Below, in pieces: positions 23,804-32,758 of a stretch of 40,101 nucleotides of DNA. Positions within the stretch are counted from its first letter, which is position 1. The number at the start of each line of letters is the position of its first letter. Source of the stretch: an uncultured Clostridia bacterium (GTDB taxonomy: Bacteria; Bacillota; Clostridia; Christensenellales; Pumilibacteraceae); assembly GCA_947086925.1 (NCBI GenBank), contig CAMUAL010000016.1, forward strand, positions 1 through 40,101, written 5' to 3'. The notes under the pieces are model-generated. The model had not been told where the DNA came from and did not search any database. It worked only from the letters and a program-made list of their open reading frames with translations. The translations under genes and the position numbers were made by a program.

Positions 23804-26476
23804 TTATTTAAAGCTTACTTCCCATATTCTGTCGATAGGACTCATATACGTCGAAGGAACGGTTTCGATTGTGCTTAAATCGAGAGTAGCGGTGTTCCAT
23901 ACGTACATATCGCAACGCTGATAAAGCGGGAACTCTATTGCAAGGTCCATAAGCTTATCGAGCGCTTCCTGATAAATGGGAGCGCGGTCGGCGTTTTCGA
24001 GTTTTTTGCGTCCGTCGTCTATAAGCTTGCTGAGTTCCGATAAAATTCTGTAATCTTCCGAATTACGGTTTTGCAGAATGTAAGGATAGCCCCATGCGTT
24101 TACGTTCGAAGCTTTCGAATCCATGTGGTAAACCTGATACATGTCGGGGTCTACCGTTGCCGACCAAGCCGCGCACCACACGGTAAGTCCGCCGCTTGCA
24201 AGCTTTGTAAGCGCGCGCGAATCGGTGCTGAGAGTTATCTGCCAACCGTCGGCATTAAGAATATTGGCGGCTGCGCGCATTGTCTGATAAGCGGGGTGGT
24301 CGTCGTTTGCGCCCGAAATCGTGAAAGTATATTTAAGCGCTCTCGAACCGTTTATCGCCGTAGGATACGTCCAGTTGCCGTTGCCGTCTTTGTTAATTCC
24401 CGCGGAAGTTCTAGCCAAATTCATCCACTTGTTATATTCGGTAAGATTGGGATTTTCCTCGGTTGCATCGAAATCTTTGGTGTATACCGGTGTGGGAGCC
24501 CAACGGTCGCGACTGCCGCTGTCGTTTAATTCGCCGTACTCGTAAACCCACGAGCAAGTCGAAAGATTGCGGTTTATAACCTGCGACAGATTTCCGGGAT
24601 AATACGATTTAACAAGATTGCTGTCGAACACCGACATTATTGCTCTGCGAAGGTTAATATCGTGAATCTTTTCGGCATTTATTCCTATATATCCGTAACC
24701 GTTTGTCTGTGCGGTAGCATAACCCAACATATCTTTTTCACGGGCAACCAACGACATATTTTCCGCTTTTGCCGTAACGCCGTCGGAGTAATCGAGCTGA
24801 CCCGTTGTAACGGCATTCATTATGTTTGACGAATCCACTACTTTATAACGCGCATATTTGATTTTTGCGTTAAGCCCCGTATCCTCGCCGTTTTTCATGG
24901 TGGTATAGAAATAATCGTTTCTTACGTAATAAATCATGCCGTTGTTGTAAAAACCGTTTTTAAGATTGTTGAAATCGGTGCGGTTATCTATATCGGTCGC
25001 CTTATAAACGCCGCCGCCCATAGGCACTGCGTTGCGAGCCTGAATAACATCGGTAAAATAAGTATAATCGCCCATCGGGAATCCGAAGTTTATTTCTTTG
25101 TTTGCGTCGTATCCGTCAACTCCGGGTGCGTTAAACGCGCGGTAATCGGTTTTGCCCTTATTCTTGCCGTTCATGTCTACCGACAAATCCGAATAATAGT
25201 GCATGGGAGCAACCGTAAAGCCGAAATTCCATTTGGCTTTCGGGTCGATTCCCTTTATCATAACCTGAACCACGTAGTAATCGTCGCTGTAAGTTTGCTG
25301 TAAGCTGTCTTTGGAAGGTACAAATTCGGAACCTTTTAAAACGGTTATGCCGGATACCGTACGAGGGTAATCGTTTTTTTCTTTGATTTCCTCTATGTAA
25401 TTACTGCGTTCTTCCGCCTCGATATTTGTTTGCAGAGTACCGCCCGACGCCCAACCCAAAAGCACGTTTCTGAAATTTGCCGCCAATCCGCGTTTAAGGT
25501 TATCCGCCATGTAGTAGCCGTATACGAAATCTATTATTTCCTTGCCGCTTTTTCCGTCGCCCCAAGTATTACCACCCTCAACCGACGTATAATCTATTAC
25601 GTACTGATTTTTGCTGTTCTTTTCGGGCTTATTCTGTGCGTTCAGTTTTATGCTTGTAACGCCGGACGTAAACAGGAATACCTGCCATGCCTTTGTTATG
25701 TCGTATTCCTTCTCATAGCTCTCCAAACTCTCCGACGCACTCGCCCAATCGGTTTCGAGTTCGCTTCTGAAAAGAGCAGCCAAAGCTTTTGCGTCTTCTT
25801 CCGCCTGCGCAACCGCTTCTTCTATCGTTCCCCCTGTTTTTATGGGGCGGATTTGCGAGGTGGCTTCCTTTTCGGTGAGCCAATCGCTCAGATTATCCAC
25901 TCTGTTTGCGGTTCTCGTAGCGGCGGTGGAATCTATTGCCGAACCGCCCGTCTGCGAATCGTCGTAGCTTGCGTCGAGGTTGCGGTATGCCTGCAATCCG
26001 ACAATATCAATCGAATACATGGTTGCCGAGCCCGTATAAACGGGGTCGAGGTAAACATACATGTTAAACAGAACGTCCTTAACGGTAAGCGGAGTTCCGT
26101 CGCTGAACTTGATGCCGTTTTTAATTACGAACTGATATTTGGTATAGCCGTCTTCACTGCCCGTAGTCGTTACGTTTTGATTCGAGTCAAGCAAAGTCTC
26201 GGAGTAGTCTTTGGCTACACACGACCAATCGTCGCCGTATACGATATTCGCATTTCTGTCGGTGGTGAACATGGATATTTGCGTCATGCCCACAACCGAA
26301 GTATCGGTAGCGGCGGTTGTGAAAAACGGGTTAAAAAGACCCTCGGGCTGAGAGATACTCATTCTGAACGCGTCTTTCTCGTTGTCGCGGCGTTTGTTCT
26401 TGTTACTGCAACCCGCAAACGCGCCGCACACAAGCGCAAGCACCAACACAATTACAACACTCAATCTTTTTTTCAT
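23804..26476 (-). CDS. oppA: Peptide-binding lipoprotein OppA-like, unusually long (890 aa)
   Basis: ATG 26476 is preferred to an upstream TTG because GGAAGG precedes it and the signal then reads normally, ending in lipobox FAGC with C23. Family 5 solute-binding features include IKFSDGTPLTVKDVLFNMYV near residue 110, the INLRRAIMSVFD core and the C-terminal EFPLYQRCDMYVWN. Usual family members have 540-620 residues; here an insertion of about 250-300 residues (about 170-440) contains an acidic helix. It captures peptides for OppBCDF. The big insertion may alter the ligand or contact the surface proteins of the same operon; this is untested. Confidence 0.92.
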   Translation of the reverse strand: MKKRLSVVIVLVLALVCGAFAGCSNKNKRRDNEKDAFRMSISQPEGLFNPFFTTAATDTSVVGMTQISMFTTDRNANIVYGDDWSCVAKDYSETLLDSNQNVTTTGSEDGYTKYQFVIKNGIKFSDGTPLTVKDVLFNMYVYLDPVYTGSATMYSIDIVGLQAYRNLDASYDDSQTGGSAIDSTAATRTANRVDNLSDWLTEKEATSQIRPIKTGGTIEEAVAQAEEDAKALAALFRSELETDWASASESLESYEKEYDITKAWQVFLFTSGVTSIKLNAQNKPEKNSKNQYVIDYTSVEGGNTWGDGKSGKEIIDFVYGYYMADNLKRGLAANFRNVLLGWASGGTLQTNIEAEERSNYIEEIKEKNDYPRTVSGITVLKGSEFVPSKDSLQQTYSDDYYVVQVMIKGIDPKAKWNFGFTVAPMHYYSDLSVDMNGKNKGKTDYRAFNAPGVDGYDANKEINFGFPMGDYTYFTDVIQARNAVPMGGGVYKATDIDNRTDFNNLKNGFYNNGMIYYVRNDYFYTTMKNGEDTGLNAKIKYARYKVVDSSNIMNAVTTGQLDYSDGVTAKAENMSLVAREKDMLGYATAQTNGYGYIGINAEKIHDINLRRAIMSVFDSNLVKSYYPGNLSQVINRNLSTCSWVYEYGELNDSGSRDRWAPTPVYTKDFDATEENPNLTEYNKWMNLARTSAGINKDGNGNWTYPTAINGSRALKYTFTISGANDDHPAYQTMRAAANILNADGWQITLSTDSRALTKLASGGLTVWCAAWSATVDPDMYQVYHMDSKASNVNAWGYPYILQNRNSEDYRILSELSKLIDDGRKKLENADRAPIYQEALDKLMDLAIEFPLYQRCDMYVWNTATLDLSTIETVPSTYMSPIDRIWEVSFK

Positions 26477-26500
26477 AATATATTTACCTTCCAATGATTT

Positions 26501-27709
26501 TTACTCGACCGTATACGTTACCGTTATACTTCCGTTTACATTTACTTGATTGCCGTTTTCGGCGTCTTGTTCACGCCCTGCCCATAACGCGGGTTCCGAT
26601 TCCTCGTATGCCGCAATTACGTTAAGCGAGCTGTCCGTTTTGCGTTTTACGCTTATATTGAGATGACAGTTGTTAAGCGTCACGTTTTCGAGAGTGGTGT
26701 TCGACGCCACGCCGCCGAAGAAGCCCATGTTAATTACGTTGCCGCCCGTAAAGTTAATAGCCTGATTGCTGTAAACGATGTTTACGGTGCAGTTTTCAAA
26801 CGTAACGTCGGTAAACTTCGCGCCGTTTAGCGATATTCCGAACAGTCCTACGCCCTTTATATCGCCGAACGATTGCATGTTCTCGCGCGTTACGTTAAGA
26901 TTTTTGATTGTAACGCCGTTTCCTATTATCTCGCTTGCGTAAACGTATGCGTGATTGAGCCAACCCGTAAGCAACGAGCAATCTATCTCGCCGTTTTCGT
27001 CGCCTACCAAATAGAAGTTAGTCGCACCTACCGTCAAAAAGTCCGACGCCTTATAAACCTTTGTGTAATCGCCCTCCAAGAAGTAGCCGTAAACTTTTAC
27101 CACGTAATCTTCTTCACTGGCGTTTTCAACCGTTACGCCGTCCGGGAATCCGGGGTGAGTAAAACTTTCGTCCCAAAGATTTTCCGGCGCACGCTCGTTC
27201 GTTGTGTAAAAGTCGAGTGCCGTGTATCCCGCGCGTTTAACAGAGTTTTGGTTGAATATTGCGCCCGACGCGCAGTAAATCTTTTGCACCGACTCGTTTG
27301 TTTCGATGTCTATTACTTCGTAATAAAAACGGGGCACCCATTTTGCGTAAAGAGTTACGTCTTCATACACCCTCGTTTTTTCCTCGAACTTCTGCAAAAA
27401 CGTAACTTTACCGTCCTCGTCTTTGGTTCCAGTGTAAAAGCCCTCCAAGTTATAGCCCGTAAGCTGCGGAGCGTCTATTCCGCTACCAGATATGCTCCAC
27501 GGGTACACGAACGGAGAACCGGGTTTTACGCGCACGTAGCGTATTTCTTTGTACGACGAAACTCCGCCGTTCAAGTCGAGCGTAACTTTAACCGTTGCGC
27601 CGTTGTTAATTGCGATTTGCTCTAAATCGTCAACGTCGCCGCATGCAAAAAGCACCCCTACGGCGCACACAATCATTATTAAGATTATCGCAAGTTTCTT
27701 TTTAGACAT
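26501..27709 (-). CDS. InlB-repeat lipoprotein with C-terminal beta-helix-like region, 402 aa
   Basis: The signal ends in lipobox LFAC with C23. Residues about 40-210 hold InlB-type modules (VTLDLNGG, LEGFYTG, VTLYAKW, then YEVIDIETNESV and the diverged ALDFYTT). About 230-402 resembles the short GLUG/parallel beta-helix repeats of surface adhesins (IKNLNVTREN, VGLFGISLNGA, FTDVTFENCTV, NVTLNNCHLN). It lies 24 bases ahead of oppA. A role in substrate or surface binding for the importer and protease is inferred from the operon. Confidence 0.85.
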   Translation of the reverse strand: MSKKKLAIILIMIVCAVGVLFACGDVDDLEQIAINNGATVKVTLDLNGGVSSYKEIRYVRVKPGSPFVYPWSISGSGIDAPQLTGYNLEGFYTGTKDEDGKVTFLQKFEEKTRVYEDVTLYAKWVPRFYYEVIDIETNESVQKIYCASGAIFNQNSVKRAGYTALDFYTTNERAPENLWDESFTHPGFPDGVTVENASEEDYVVKVYGYFLEGDYTKVYKASDFLTVGATNFYLVGDENGEIDCSLLTGWLNHAYVYASEIIGNGVTIKNLNVTRENMQSFGDIKGVGLFGISLNGAKFTDVTFENCTVNIVYSNQAINFTGGNVINMGFFGGVASNTTLENVTLNNCHLNISVKRKTDSSLNVIAAYEESEPALWAGREQDAENGNQVNVNGSITVTYTVE

Positions 27710-27762
27710 CTTTTATCCAACCGTTTTCAAAGAATAAATTCAGCTTTTGTAACAGGCTGTCG

Positions 27763-28008
27763 TTACCCCAACCACACGTAATAGCAAAACAGATAAGCAA
27801 GCACTATACCTACAATAATACATATAAGCGGCAAGGCAATGCGCTTGTACGACGAGAACATCAATGCTTTACGCTCGGCTTTGCTCATTTTTTTTGCCGC
27901 CTCGCGCTTTCGCTTTTTGTCGTCCGACTCGTACCACCTGAACCCTTCTACGTTCATATCGGCTACGGTGCGTCCGTCGTCATAGTCGTAAGTCTTCTTT
28001 TTTTTCAT
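27763..28008 (-). CDS. Small membrane protein with charged N-terminus, 81 aa
   Basis: Residues 1-52 are soluble and strongly charged (YDYDDGRTVADMNVEGFRWY, then KKRKREAAKKMSKAERKAL). One membrane helix (IALPLICIIVGIVLAYLFCYYVW) follows, leaving almost no outside tail. It is the first gene of the operon, directly after the promoter. The ribosome site is weak: GGAGAGGGG lies about 17 bases upstream. No family named; it might anchor or organise the importer. Confidence 0.7.
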   Translation of the reverse strand: MKKKKTYDYDDGRTVADMNVEGFRWYESDDKKRKREAAKKMSKAERKALMFSSYKRIALPLICIIVGIVLAYLFCYYVWLG

Positions 28009-28072
28009 AAAATAATTTCGGGCGTCCCCTCTCCGTATGTTTTACGCAAGCTAAATTACACGTAGTAACGGT

Positions 28073-28102
28073 ATTATATCAAAAAAAGCATATATTTGTA
28101 AA
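28073..28102 (-). promoter_or_regulatory. Promoter of the 22-kb opp/subtilase operon
   Basis: A TTTACA -35 (28097-28102) and a perfect TATAAT -10 (28073-28078) are separated by 18 bases on the minus strand, giving a leader of about 58 bases. No comparable promoter or terminator is evident in the gaps downstream, which are all 71 bases or shorter, so the genes from 28008 to 5481 are probably one transcript. Confidence 0.7.
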
Positions 28103-28145
28103 GCAATTATAATACCGTTTTTACTTTTTAGTCCGCAACGTAATG

Positions 28146-28197
28146 AAAAAGGGTACACGAACAGCTTTGTAGACGCCGTTGTCTGCACCCTTTCATT
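28146..28197 (-). terminator. Structured intrinsic terminator ending the 30084-28301 operon
   Basis: On the minus strand AATGAAAGGGT (28197-28187) pairs with ACCC and the following TTTTTCATT. Inside lies a second hairpin GCAGAC/GTCTAC, and a T run occupies 28150-28146. It separates the cyclophilin operon from the opp operon promoter just downstream. Confidence 0.65.
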
Positions 28198-28275
28198 ATC
28201 CTATTTAATTGTATAAAAATTATAGCACCTACCGTAACCGTTGTCAACTGTAATTTTATTACTTTATTTTTTCTT

Positions 28276-28312
28276 ATATATTATATATCCCGCACATATA
28301 TTATATATCCCG
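28276..28312. repeat. 17-bp direct repeat at the end of the membrane-protein gene
   Basis: The same 17 bases occur at 28276-28292 and 28296-28312 (20-bp period). The second copy contains the stop codon of the membrane protein, so a slippage event duplicated the gene's 3' edge. Effect on the product appears nil. Confidence 0.55.
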
Positions 28313-28996
28313 TATACCGTTGCCCTGCGTCTCGTTATTTCCAGCCGACTCACGCGGTTTTAAAATATCCAGACGAACGAACATTCTGCCGCGACTCAGC
28401 TTGTCCGCAATGAAAAAAAGCACAAACACGGCAACTCCCGCAACCGTTATCATAAGGTCTTCCATTGTGTCCGCAAGCGGGGATTTTCCGAGCGCGACGG
28501 ATTCCGCCACCCTTTGCGCGTCGCTCCCCAAAAGTCTGTCGAATAAGTATTCGGCAATTTCCCAAAACACCCCGAGCGCGAGCGCGACGCTCAGCGCGAT
28601 AAGCATTACGAATACGGGGTTTATTTTTATACCCTCGCAGTCCGCCATAACCGCGAATACTATGAGCGCGGCGTTGAATCCGAAAAATCCGTGACAGAAC
28701 AAATCCCACCACATAACTCTGTCGTATACTCTCATTGCCGTTCCCGCGTTTGCGGCGCACACAATGTGCACGCACACCGCCGCGCAAACGAACAGCGGCA
28801 GTTTTTTGCCGAACAGCACATAATAAAGCGGAAACAAAAGCGGAATAAGCGACGTGGCAAATACGCCCAAAAGATATATGAATTTAACGCCGTCGTTGAA
28901 TGCAAACAGTAAAGCCGCCGTTATTGCCGCAACGCCGAGCATTACGAAAAACAGAATGAACTGTTTTATATCGAGATTTTTCAGTCTTTCTTTCAT
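28301..28996 (-). CDS. Six-helix membrane protein, DUF2238-like, 231 aa
   Basis: About six hydrophobic segments are visible. Conserved polar motifs sit between them: MWWDLFCHGFFGFNAAL (Asp and His near a helix start) and ALGVFWEIAEYLFDRLLG, then ADTMEDLMITVAG. This combination resembles the YjdF/DUF2238 integral membrane family, whose function is not established. It begins 16 bases after the flavin-reductase-like gene and closes that operon. The ribosome site is weak. Confidence 0.75.
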   Translation of the reverse strand: MKERLKNLDIKQFILFFVMLGVAAITAALLFAFNDGVKFIYLLGVFATSLIPLLFPLYYVLFGKKLPLFVCAAVCVHIVCAANAGTAMRVYDRVMWWDLFCHGFFGFNAALIVFAVMADCEGIKINPVFVMLIALSVALALGVFWEIAEYLFDRLLGSDAQRVAESVALGKSPLADTMEDLMITVAGVAVFVLFFIADKLSRGRMFVRLDILKPRESAGNNETQGNGIRDI

Positions 28997-29012
28997 AAGT
29001 AATATCTGTATA

Positions 29013-29549
29013 TTATTTTATACGTTTTTTAAAAATAGTATTTTCGTTTATCTTTTCTTTGTGTTCGTAGCAGTCTATTACTTCGGCAAAATACATCGTG
29101 TGAAACGCTTTATCCGCATACATTTCGTTTTTAAGCGATTCGTCTATGTATCCGAATTCTTCTCCGCACGAAAACAGTACCTTGCACTCTATAATAAGCC
29201 CGCAGTCGCCGAGAACGTACGCATCGATTTTTCTTGCGCGTTTGGGGTGCAGGTGCAAAGCGTCGAACTTGTTTACCGTGTAGCCGCTCATGTGGTCGCA
29301 CATCATAATCTCGCGGCTCATATCGGTTGTGGGGACGCTTATCGCAAATGTCTTTTCGCTCTCTATGACCTCGTAACTCAGTTTGCCGCTGCGCACGGGA
29401 AGTATAAATATCTGTCTGTTCCAAAAATTGCCCAAACTGCCCCAATGCGTAGACATTAAATTCGGCTTTGCTTTTCCGCACGACACGAAAATTCCGCTGT
29501 CGCGCAATGCGTTGTTAAGCAGTATACGTTGATTGGTTGTAAGAAACAT
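29013..29549 (-). CDS. Flavin reductase-like FMN-binding protein, 178 aa
   Basis: The pattern NLMSTHWGSLGNFWNRQIFIL near residues 30-50, 'TFAISVP' near 67-73 and 'CGLIIECKV' near 115 fits the FMN-binding split-barrel of flavin reductases and related flavoredoxins. No signal peptide or membrane segment is present, so it acts in the cytoplasm. It probably binds FMN and transfers electrons; the physiological partner is unknown. It starts 19 bases after the cyclophilin gene and is followed 16 bases on by the membrane protein, so they form one operon. Confidence 0.85.
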   Translation of the reverse strand: MFLTTNQRILLNNALRDSGIFVSCGKAKPNLMSTHWGSLGNFWNRQIFILPVRSGKLSYEVIESEKTFAISVPTTDMSREIMMCDHMSGYTVNKFDALHLHPKRARKIDAYVLGDCGLIIECKVLFSCGEEFGYIDESLKNEMYADKAFHTMYFAEVIDCYEHKEKINENTIFKKRIK

Positions 29550-29568
29550 ATCTCCCCCTTTTTGTTTT

Positions 29569-30084
29569 TCAAACTACCCGAATGGTTTTGATTACTACGG
29601 GATTAACGGGCACGTCGTCGTAATATTCGACTCTGCCCGTTTTAACCTTGCCTATCGAAACCGCTTTATTAAGACTCTCGGCGTCGCACACGCGCCCGAA
29701 TGCCGCGTATTCGCCGTCTAAAAACGGAGTGTCGGCAACGCATATAAAAAACTGACTCGACGCCGAATCTTTTACCATTGTGCGCGCCATCGAGATTGTG
29801 CCTGCGGTGTGCTTTACGGGATTGTTTACGCCGTTCGACGCAAATTCGCCCTTTATTTCTTTTGCGCCTCCCTTAGGCAACAGTCTGCCGCCGCTGTGAG
29901 TAAATCCGCCGCCCTGAATCATGAAGCCGTCGATAACTCTGTGAAAGCACAAACCGTCGTAATAACCGCGATTGCATAAGTCCACAAAGTTATTAACCGT
30001 TATGGGCGCGAGCTCCGGGTAAAGTTCCAAGTTCATTACTCCGCCGTCCTGCATTTCTATCATTATTTTTACCGTTTTTTCCAT
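29569..30084 (-). CDS. ppiB: Cyclophilin-type peptidyl-prolyl isomerase, 171 aa
   Basis: The complete cyclophilin core is visible: Y..L.FHRVIDGFMIQGG near residues 42-59 (catalytic arginine in FHR), TAGTISMART near 94-103, SSQFFICVADTPFLDGEYAAFGRV near 109-132. No signal peptide, so a cytoplasmic folding helper. It catalyses cis-trans isomerisation at proline. It leads a three-gene minus-strand operon; GGAG lies nine bases before the ATG. Confidence 0.96.
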   Translation of the reverse strand: MEKTVKIMIEMQDGGVMNLELYPELAPITVNNFVDLCNRGYYDGLCFHRVIDGFMIQGGGFTHSGGRLLPKGGAKEIKGEFASNGVNNPVKHTAGTISMARTMVKDSASSQFFICVADTPFLDGEYAAFGRVCDAESLNKAVSIGKVKTGRVEYYDDVPVNPVVIKTIRVV

Positions 30085-30104
30085 ATTTTAATTACTCCGT
30101 TTTT

Positions 30105-30134
30105 TATATATTCCGTAAATTAACATATTGTTAA
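30105..30134 (-). promoter_or_regulatory. Promoter of the cyclophilin operon with palindrome over its -35
   Basis: TTAACA (30129-30134 on the minus strand) and TATATA (30105-30110) are 18 bases apart. The -35 is one arm of the perfect palindrome TTAACA-TAT-TGTTAA at 30120-30134, a possible operator. Confidence 0.45.
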
Positions 30135-30214
30135 ACCGATTATAATTATATCACGCCCGTAAAAATTATGCAATATCTTAATGTGTTTTTAATCTCTTTT
30201 TTACCGTTTATCAG

Positions 30215-30243
30215 TTGTTTCCTCGCAAAATTTCGTGTATAAT
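30215..30243 (+). promoter_or_regulatory. Promoter of the plus-strand membrane protein
   Basis: TTGTTT (30215-30220) and a perfect TATAAT (30238-30243) are separated by 17 bases. The start would lie about 28 bases before the ATG, with AAGGAG between. This makes the gene a single-gene transcript divergent from the cyclophilin operon. Confidence 0.7.
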
Positions 30244-30277
30244 TATGTCAAATCGAATAAAAGGAGAATAAACAAAC

Positions 30278-30607
30278 ATGAAAATGGGTGAAAAACTCGA
30301 AAAAGTTGTAGACGTGATAGGCGAAATTCTTGCCTTTTTCACAGTCGCGTTAATCGTATTTCTGTCGATAAACAGATACGTTAATAACGGAGCGGGATTC
30401 ATGCCCGAAAACGTAACCAAAATTATGGAAAGCATACGCGAGATTGCCGTACTTTTGGTAGTGGGTCTTGCGGGATTGGAATTTGCGTTAAAGCGCGGAT
30501 TCGTAGTATTCCTTATTTATGCGATACTCGTTGCCGCCGCAGTAATATTCCTGTTCTTCCCCGGCGTTCTTCCCGCAACGCAAGCCGCTATAACCGCTTT
30601 GCTTTGA
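30278..30607 (+). CDS. Small three-helix membrane protein, 109 aa
   Basis: The only well-supported plus-strand gene to the right of 5 kb. A short charged N-terminus precedes three hydrophobic segments (about 14-32, 54-70, 74-100). AAGGAG lies before the first ATG; a second in-frame ATG two codons later is also possible. It has its own promoter at 30215 and ends in front of a bidirectional terminator. No family recognised and no catalytic motif seen. Confidence 0.75.
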   Translation: MKMGEKLEKVVDVIGEILAFFTVALIVFLSINRYVNNGAGFMPENVTKIMESIREIAVLLVVGLAGLEFALKRGFVVFLIYAILVAAAVIFLFFPGVLPATQAAITALL

Positions 30608-30641
30608 TTTGAATCGCAATCTCGGTTAAGTCCGATAACAA

Positions 30642-30671
30642 AAAAAGCCTTTCTTATACGAGAGGCTTTTT
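30642..30671. terminator. Bidirectional terminator between convergent genes
   Basis: AAAAAGCCT (30642-30650) and AGGCTTTTT (30663-30671) pair on both strands, giving T runs in both directions. It ends the plus-strand membrane protein and the minus-strand ECF operon, whose stop codon (30654-30656) lies inside the loop. Confidence 0.85.
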
Positions 30672-32093
30672 GTTTTCGAAAAAATATGCGTGAGCAAGCT
30701 CTTTGCCGCCCTGTTCGATTACCCTTCCGTCCGCTATAACTACGGTTCTGTCGCACAACGCTTCGGCACAGCGCATATCGTGCGTAACCGTTATCATGGT
30801 GTTTCCGCTTTTATCGTGCAGTTCGTCTAAAATTTTAACAAGGTCGCACAATCCCTTATAATCCTGCCCCACGGTCGGCTCGTCGAGCAGTAAAACTTTT
30901 GGGTTGCCGGCAGCGACTGCGGCGATTGAGACTCTGCGCTTTTGCCCCTCGGACAGCGACTGCGGGTGACGCTTACGTAAGTGCTCCAACGCAAAAAGCT
31001 TTATTATTTCGTCGGCATATTCGCGGCTTACGGCGTTAAAGGCGATTTCGCTTTCTACCGTGGGCATAAAAAGCTGATAGTTGGGGTTTTGATAAACCAC
31101 TCCCACGCTTTTAAACCATTTCCTGCCCCGTCTGCGCTTACCCAACTCGGGGTCGAGATTCTGCACGATATTGCCGCGCGTGGGTTTATAAAGCCGTGCC
31201 AACAGTCTTAAAAGAGTCGATTTTCCGCAACCGTTTTCGCCAAGTAAAAGCAAACGCTCGCCTTTGTAAATATCGAAATTCACGTCTTTTAAAATTTCTT
31301 TCTTTTTAACCGCAAACGCCGCGTGATTTACCTTAAACAGCGCCTCGCCCTTTTCGTGTTCGGCTGAACCGTCGGTTATGGTCACCGTTTGCGAAAGCAG
31401 ATATTCCCTCTTGTTTTCCACCCGTGTGACGACGCCGGCGCGTATGTTCCACACAGAGTCCACAAACGGCATAACCATATCGAGCCTATGCTCGACAACC
31501 AAAACGGCGTACCCCGCGCCCGCCAAAGCTCTGAGAGTGTTCATAAGCTCGGTTGCACCCGAGGTATCGAGATTTGCGAGCGGCTCATCGAGAATAAGTA
31601 TTTTCTGACCCGTTGCAAGGGTAGACGCGGTTATAAGCCGCTGTTTTTGCCCTCCCGACAGAGTGCGCGCAGTCCACCGCTTATCGAGTTTCATAACGGT
31701 GCAAACTCTGTCTATCTGCGCGGCGGTTTTATCACGCGCAAACGCAAAATTCTCGCACCCGAACGCGATTTCGTCTTCAATCGTTTTGTGTATTATCTGA
31801 CTGTCGGCGTTTTGCAAAACCACTCCCACTTTTCGGCACACTTCCGAAAGTTTCCGCCCCGCAATCGATTTTCCGTCTATAAGCACTTCGCCCGTGAGCT
31901 TTCCCGAAATTATGTTTGGGATTATTCCCGATATCACCGATAAAAGGGTGCTTTTGCCCTCGCCCGACAACCCCGACAGCAACGCAACTTCTCCGTACTT
32001 AACGCAAAAATCCACGTTTTTCAAAACGGTTTGGGCGTAACCGTAGTAAGTAAAGCTTACTCCGTTTAATTCGATTGCGTTTAAAACACACAT
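30654..32093 (-). CDS. ECF transporter double ATPase (fused EcfA-type), 479 aa
   Basis: Two ABC ATPase domains lie in one chain. The first has Walker A GLSGEGKST (41-49), signature LSGGQ (145-149) and Walker B ILILDEP; the second has GENGCGKST (285-293), signature LSEGQ and LLLDEPTVGQD. This replaces the usual separate EcfA and EcfA' pair that powers EcfT. ATG 32093 is preferred to an upstream start inside ecfT because GGTGG precedes it and the domain then begins normally; it overlaps the ecfT stop by 13 bases. Last gene of the operon. Confidence 0.92.
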   Translation of the reverse strand: MCVLNAIELNGVSFTYYGYAQTVLKNVDFCVKYGEVALLSGLSGEGKSTLLSVISGIIPNIISGKLTGEVLIDGKSIAGRKLSEVCRKVGVVLQNADSQIIHKTIEDEIAFGCENFAFARDKTAAQIDRVCTVMKLDKRWTARTLSGGQKQRLITASTLATGQKILILDEPLANLDTSGATELMNTLRALAGAGYAVLVVEHRLDMVMPFVDSVWNIRAGVVTRVENKREYLLSQTVTITDGSAEHEKGEALFKVNHAAFAVKKKEILKDVNFDIYKGERLLLLGENGCGKSTLLRLLARLYKPTRGNIVQNLDPELGKRRRGRKWFKSVGVVYQNPNYQLFMPTVESEIAFNAVSREYADEIIKLFALEHLRKRHPQSLSEGQKRRVSIAAVAAGNPKVLLLDEPTVGQDYKGLCDLVKILDELHDKSGNTMITVTHDMRCAEALCDRTVVIADGRVIEQGGKELAHAYFFENKKPLV

Positions 32094-32758
32094 ACTGCCA
32101 CCGCTCCCGCGATTAGTCCGAGCAAATAAACTACGTCGAAAATATTCGCATATTCGCGCTTGTACACGGTGTATTTGCACTTGCCGAGAGTGAATCCGCG
32201 CGTTTCTATCGAGAGTGCGAGCGTATCGGATATATCGACAAGACGTGTAACAAGCGGAATAAGAAAAGCTCGGTAAAATATTTTCGGGTTGAGTATACTG
32301 CCCGCTCCTCTCGTTTTCATTGCCTCGCGCACGCGCTTTATTTCGCCGCGAAGTACGGGAACAAACGACATCGTTATAAGCATGCCGAGAGTAACCCCGC
32401 GCGGAGTGTGAAGTTGAGAGAGATTGCGCGTCATCTGCGTGGCCTCCACGCTCATTCCGGGGATAATCGCAACGAATACCGCGCCGAATCTGTTAGCCAT
32501 GGCCAAAGCCGATTCGGAATTTTTCCCTGCGGCAAAATAGGCAATAACCGTAAATATTCCGCCCACTATTACATATGCGATAAGAGCCTTTAAGCATTGC
32601 TTACGGCAACCGAAAACAAACAGCCACGCAAACGCGCCTATTAAAAAGTACGAGCATCTTATATCCCGCGCCTTAACAAGTCCGAACACCATTATAATAA
32701 GAGCCGACGCTATGGCAAACAGCGGATACAGGTTTCTTTTGTAACGAAAAAACGCCAT
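32081..32758 (-). CDS. ecfT: ECF transporter transmembrane component EcfT, 225 aa
   Basis: A CbiQ/EcfT-type protein: several membrane helices, then two coupling-helix motifs visible as AMKTRGAG and SIETRGF (the family's Ala-Arg-Gly signature, with Thr in place of Ala). It transmits ATP-driven movement from the double ATPase to the S component. It starts at the stop of the S-component gene (TAATG overlap), showing tight coupling. Confidence 0.92.
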   Translation of the reverse strand: MAFFRYKRNLYPLFAIASALIIMVFGLVKARDIRCSYFLIGAFAWLFVFGCRKQCLKALIAYVIVGGIFTVIAYFAAGKNSESALAMANRFGAVFVAIIPGMSVEATQMTRNLSQLHTPRGVTLGMLITMSFVPVLRGEIKRVREAMKTRGAGSILNPKIFYRAFLIPLVTRLVDISDTLALSIETRGFTLGKCKYTVYKREYANIFDVVYLLGLIAGAVAVCVF

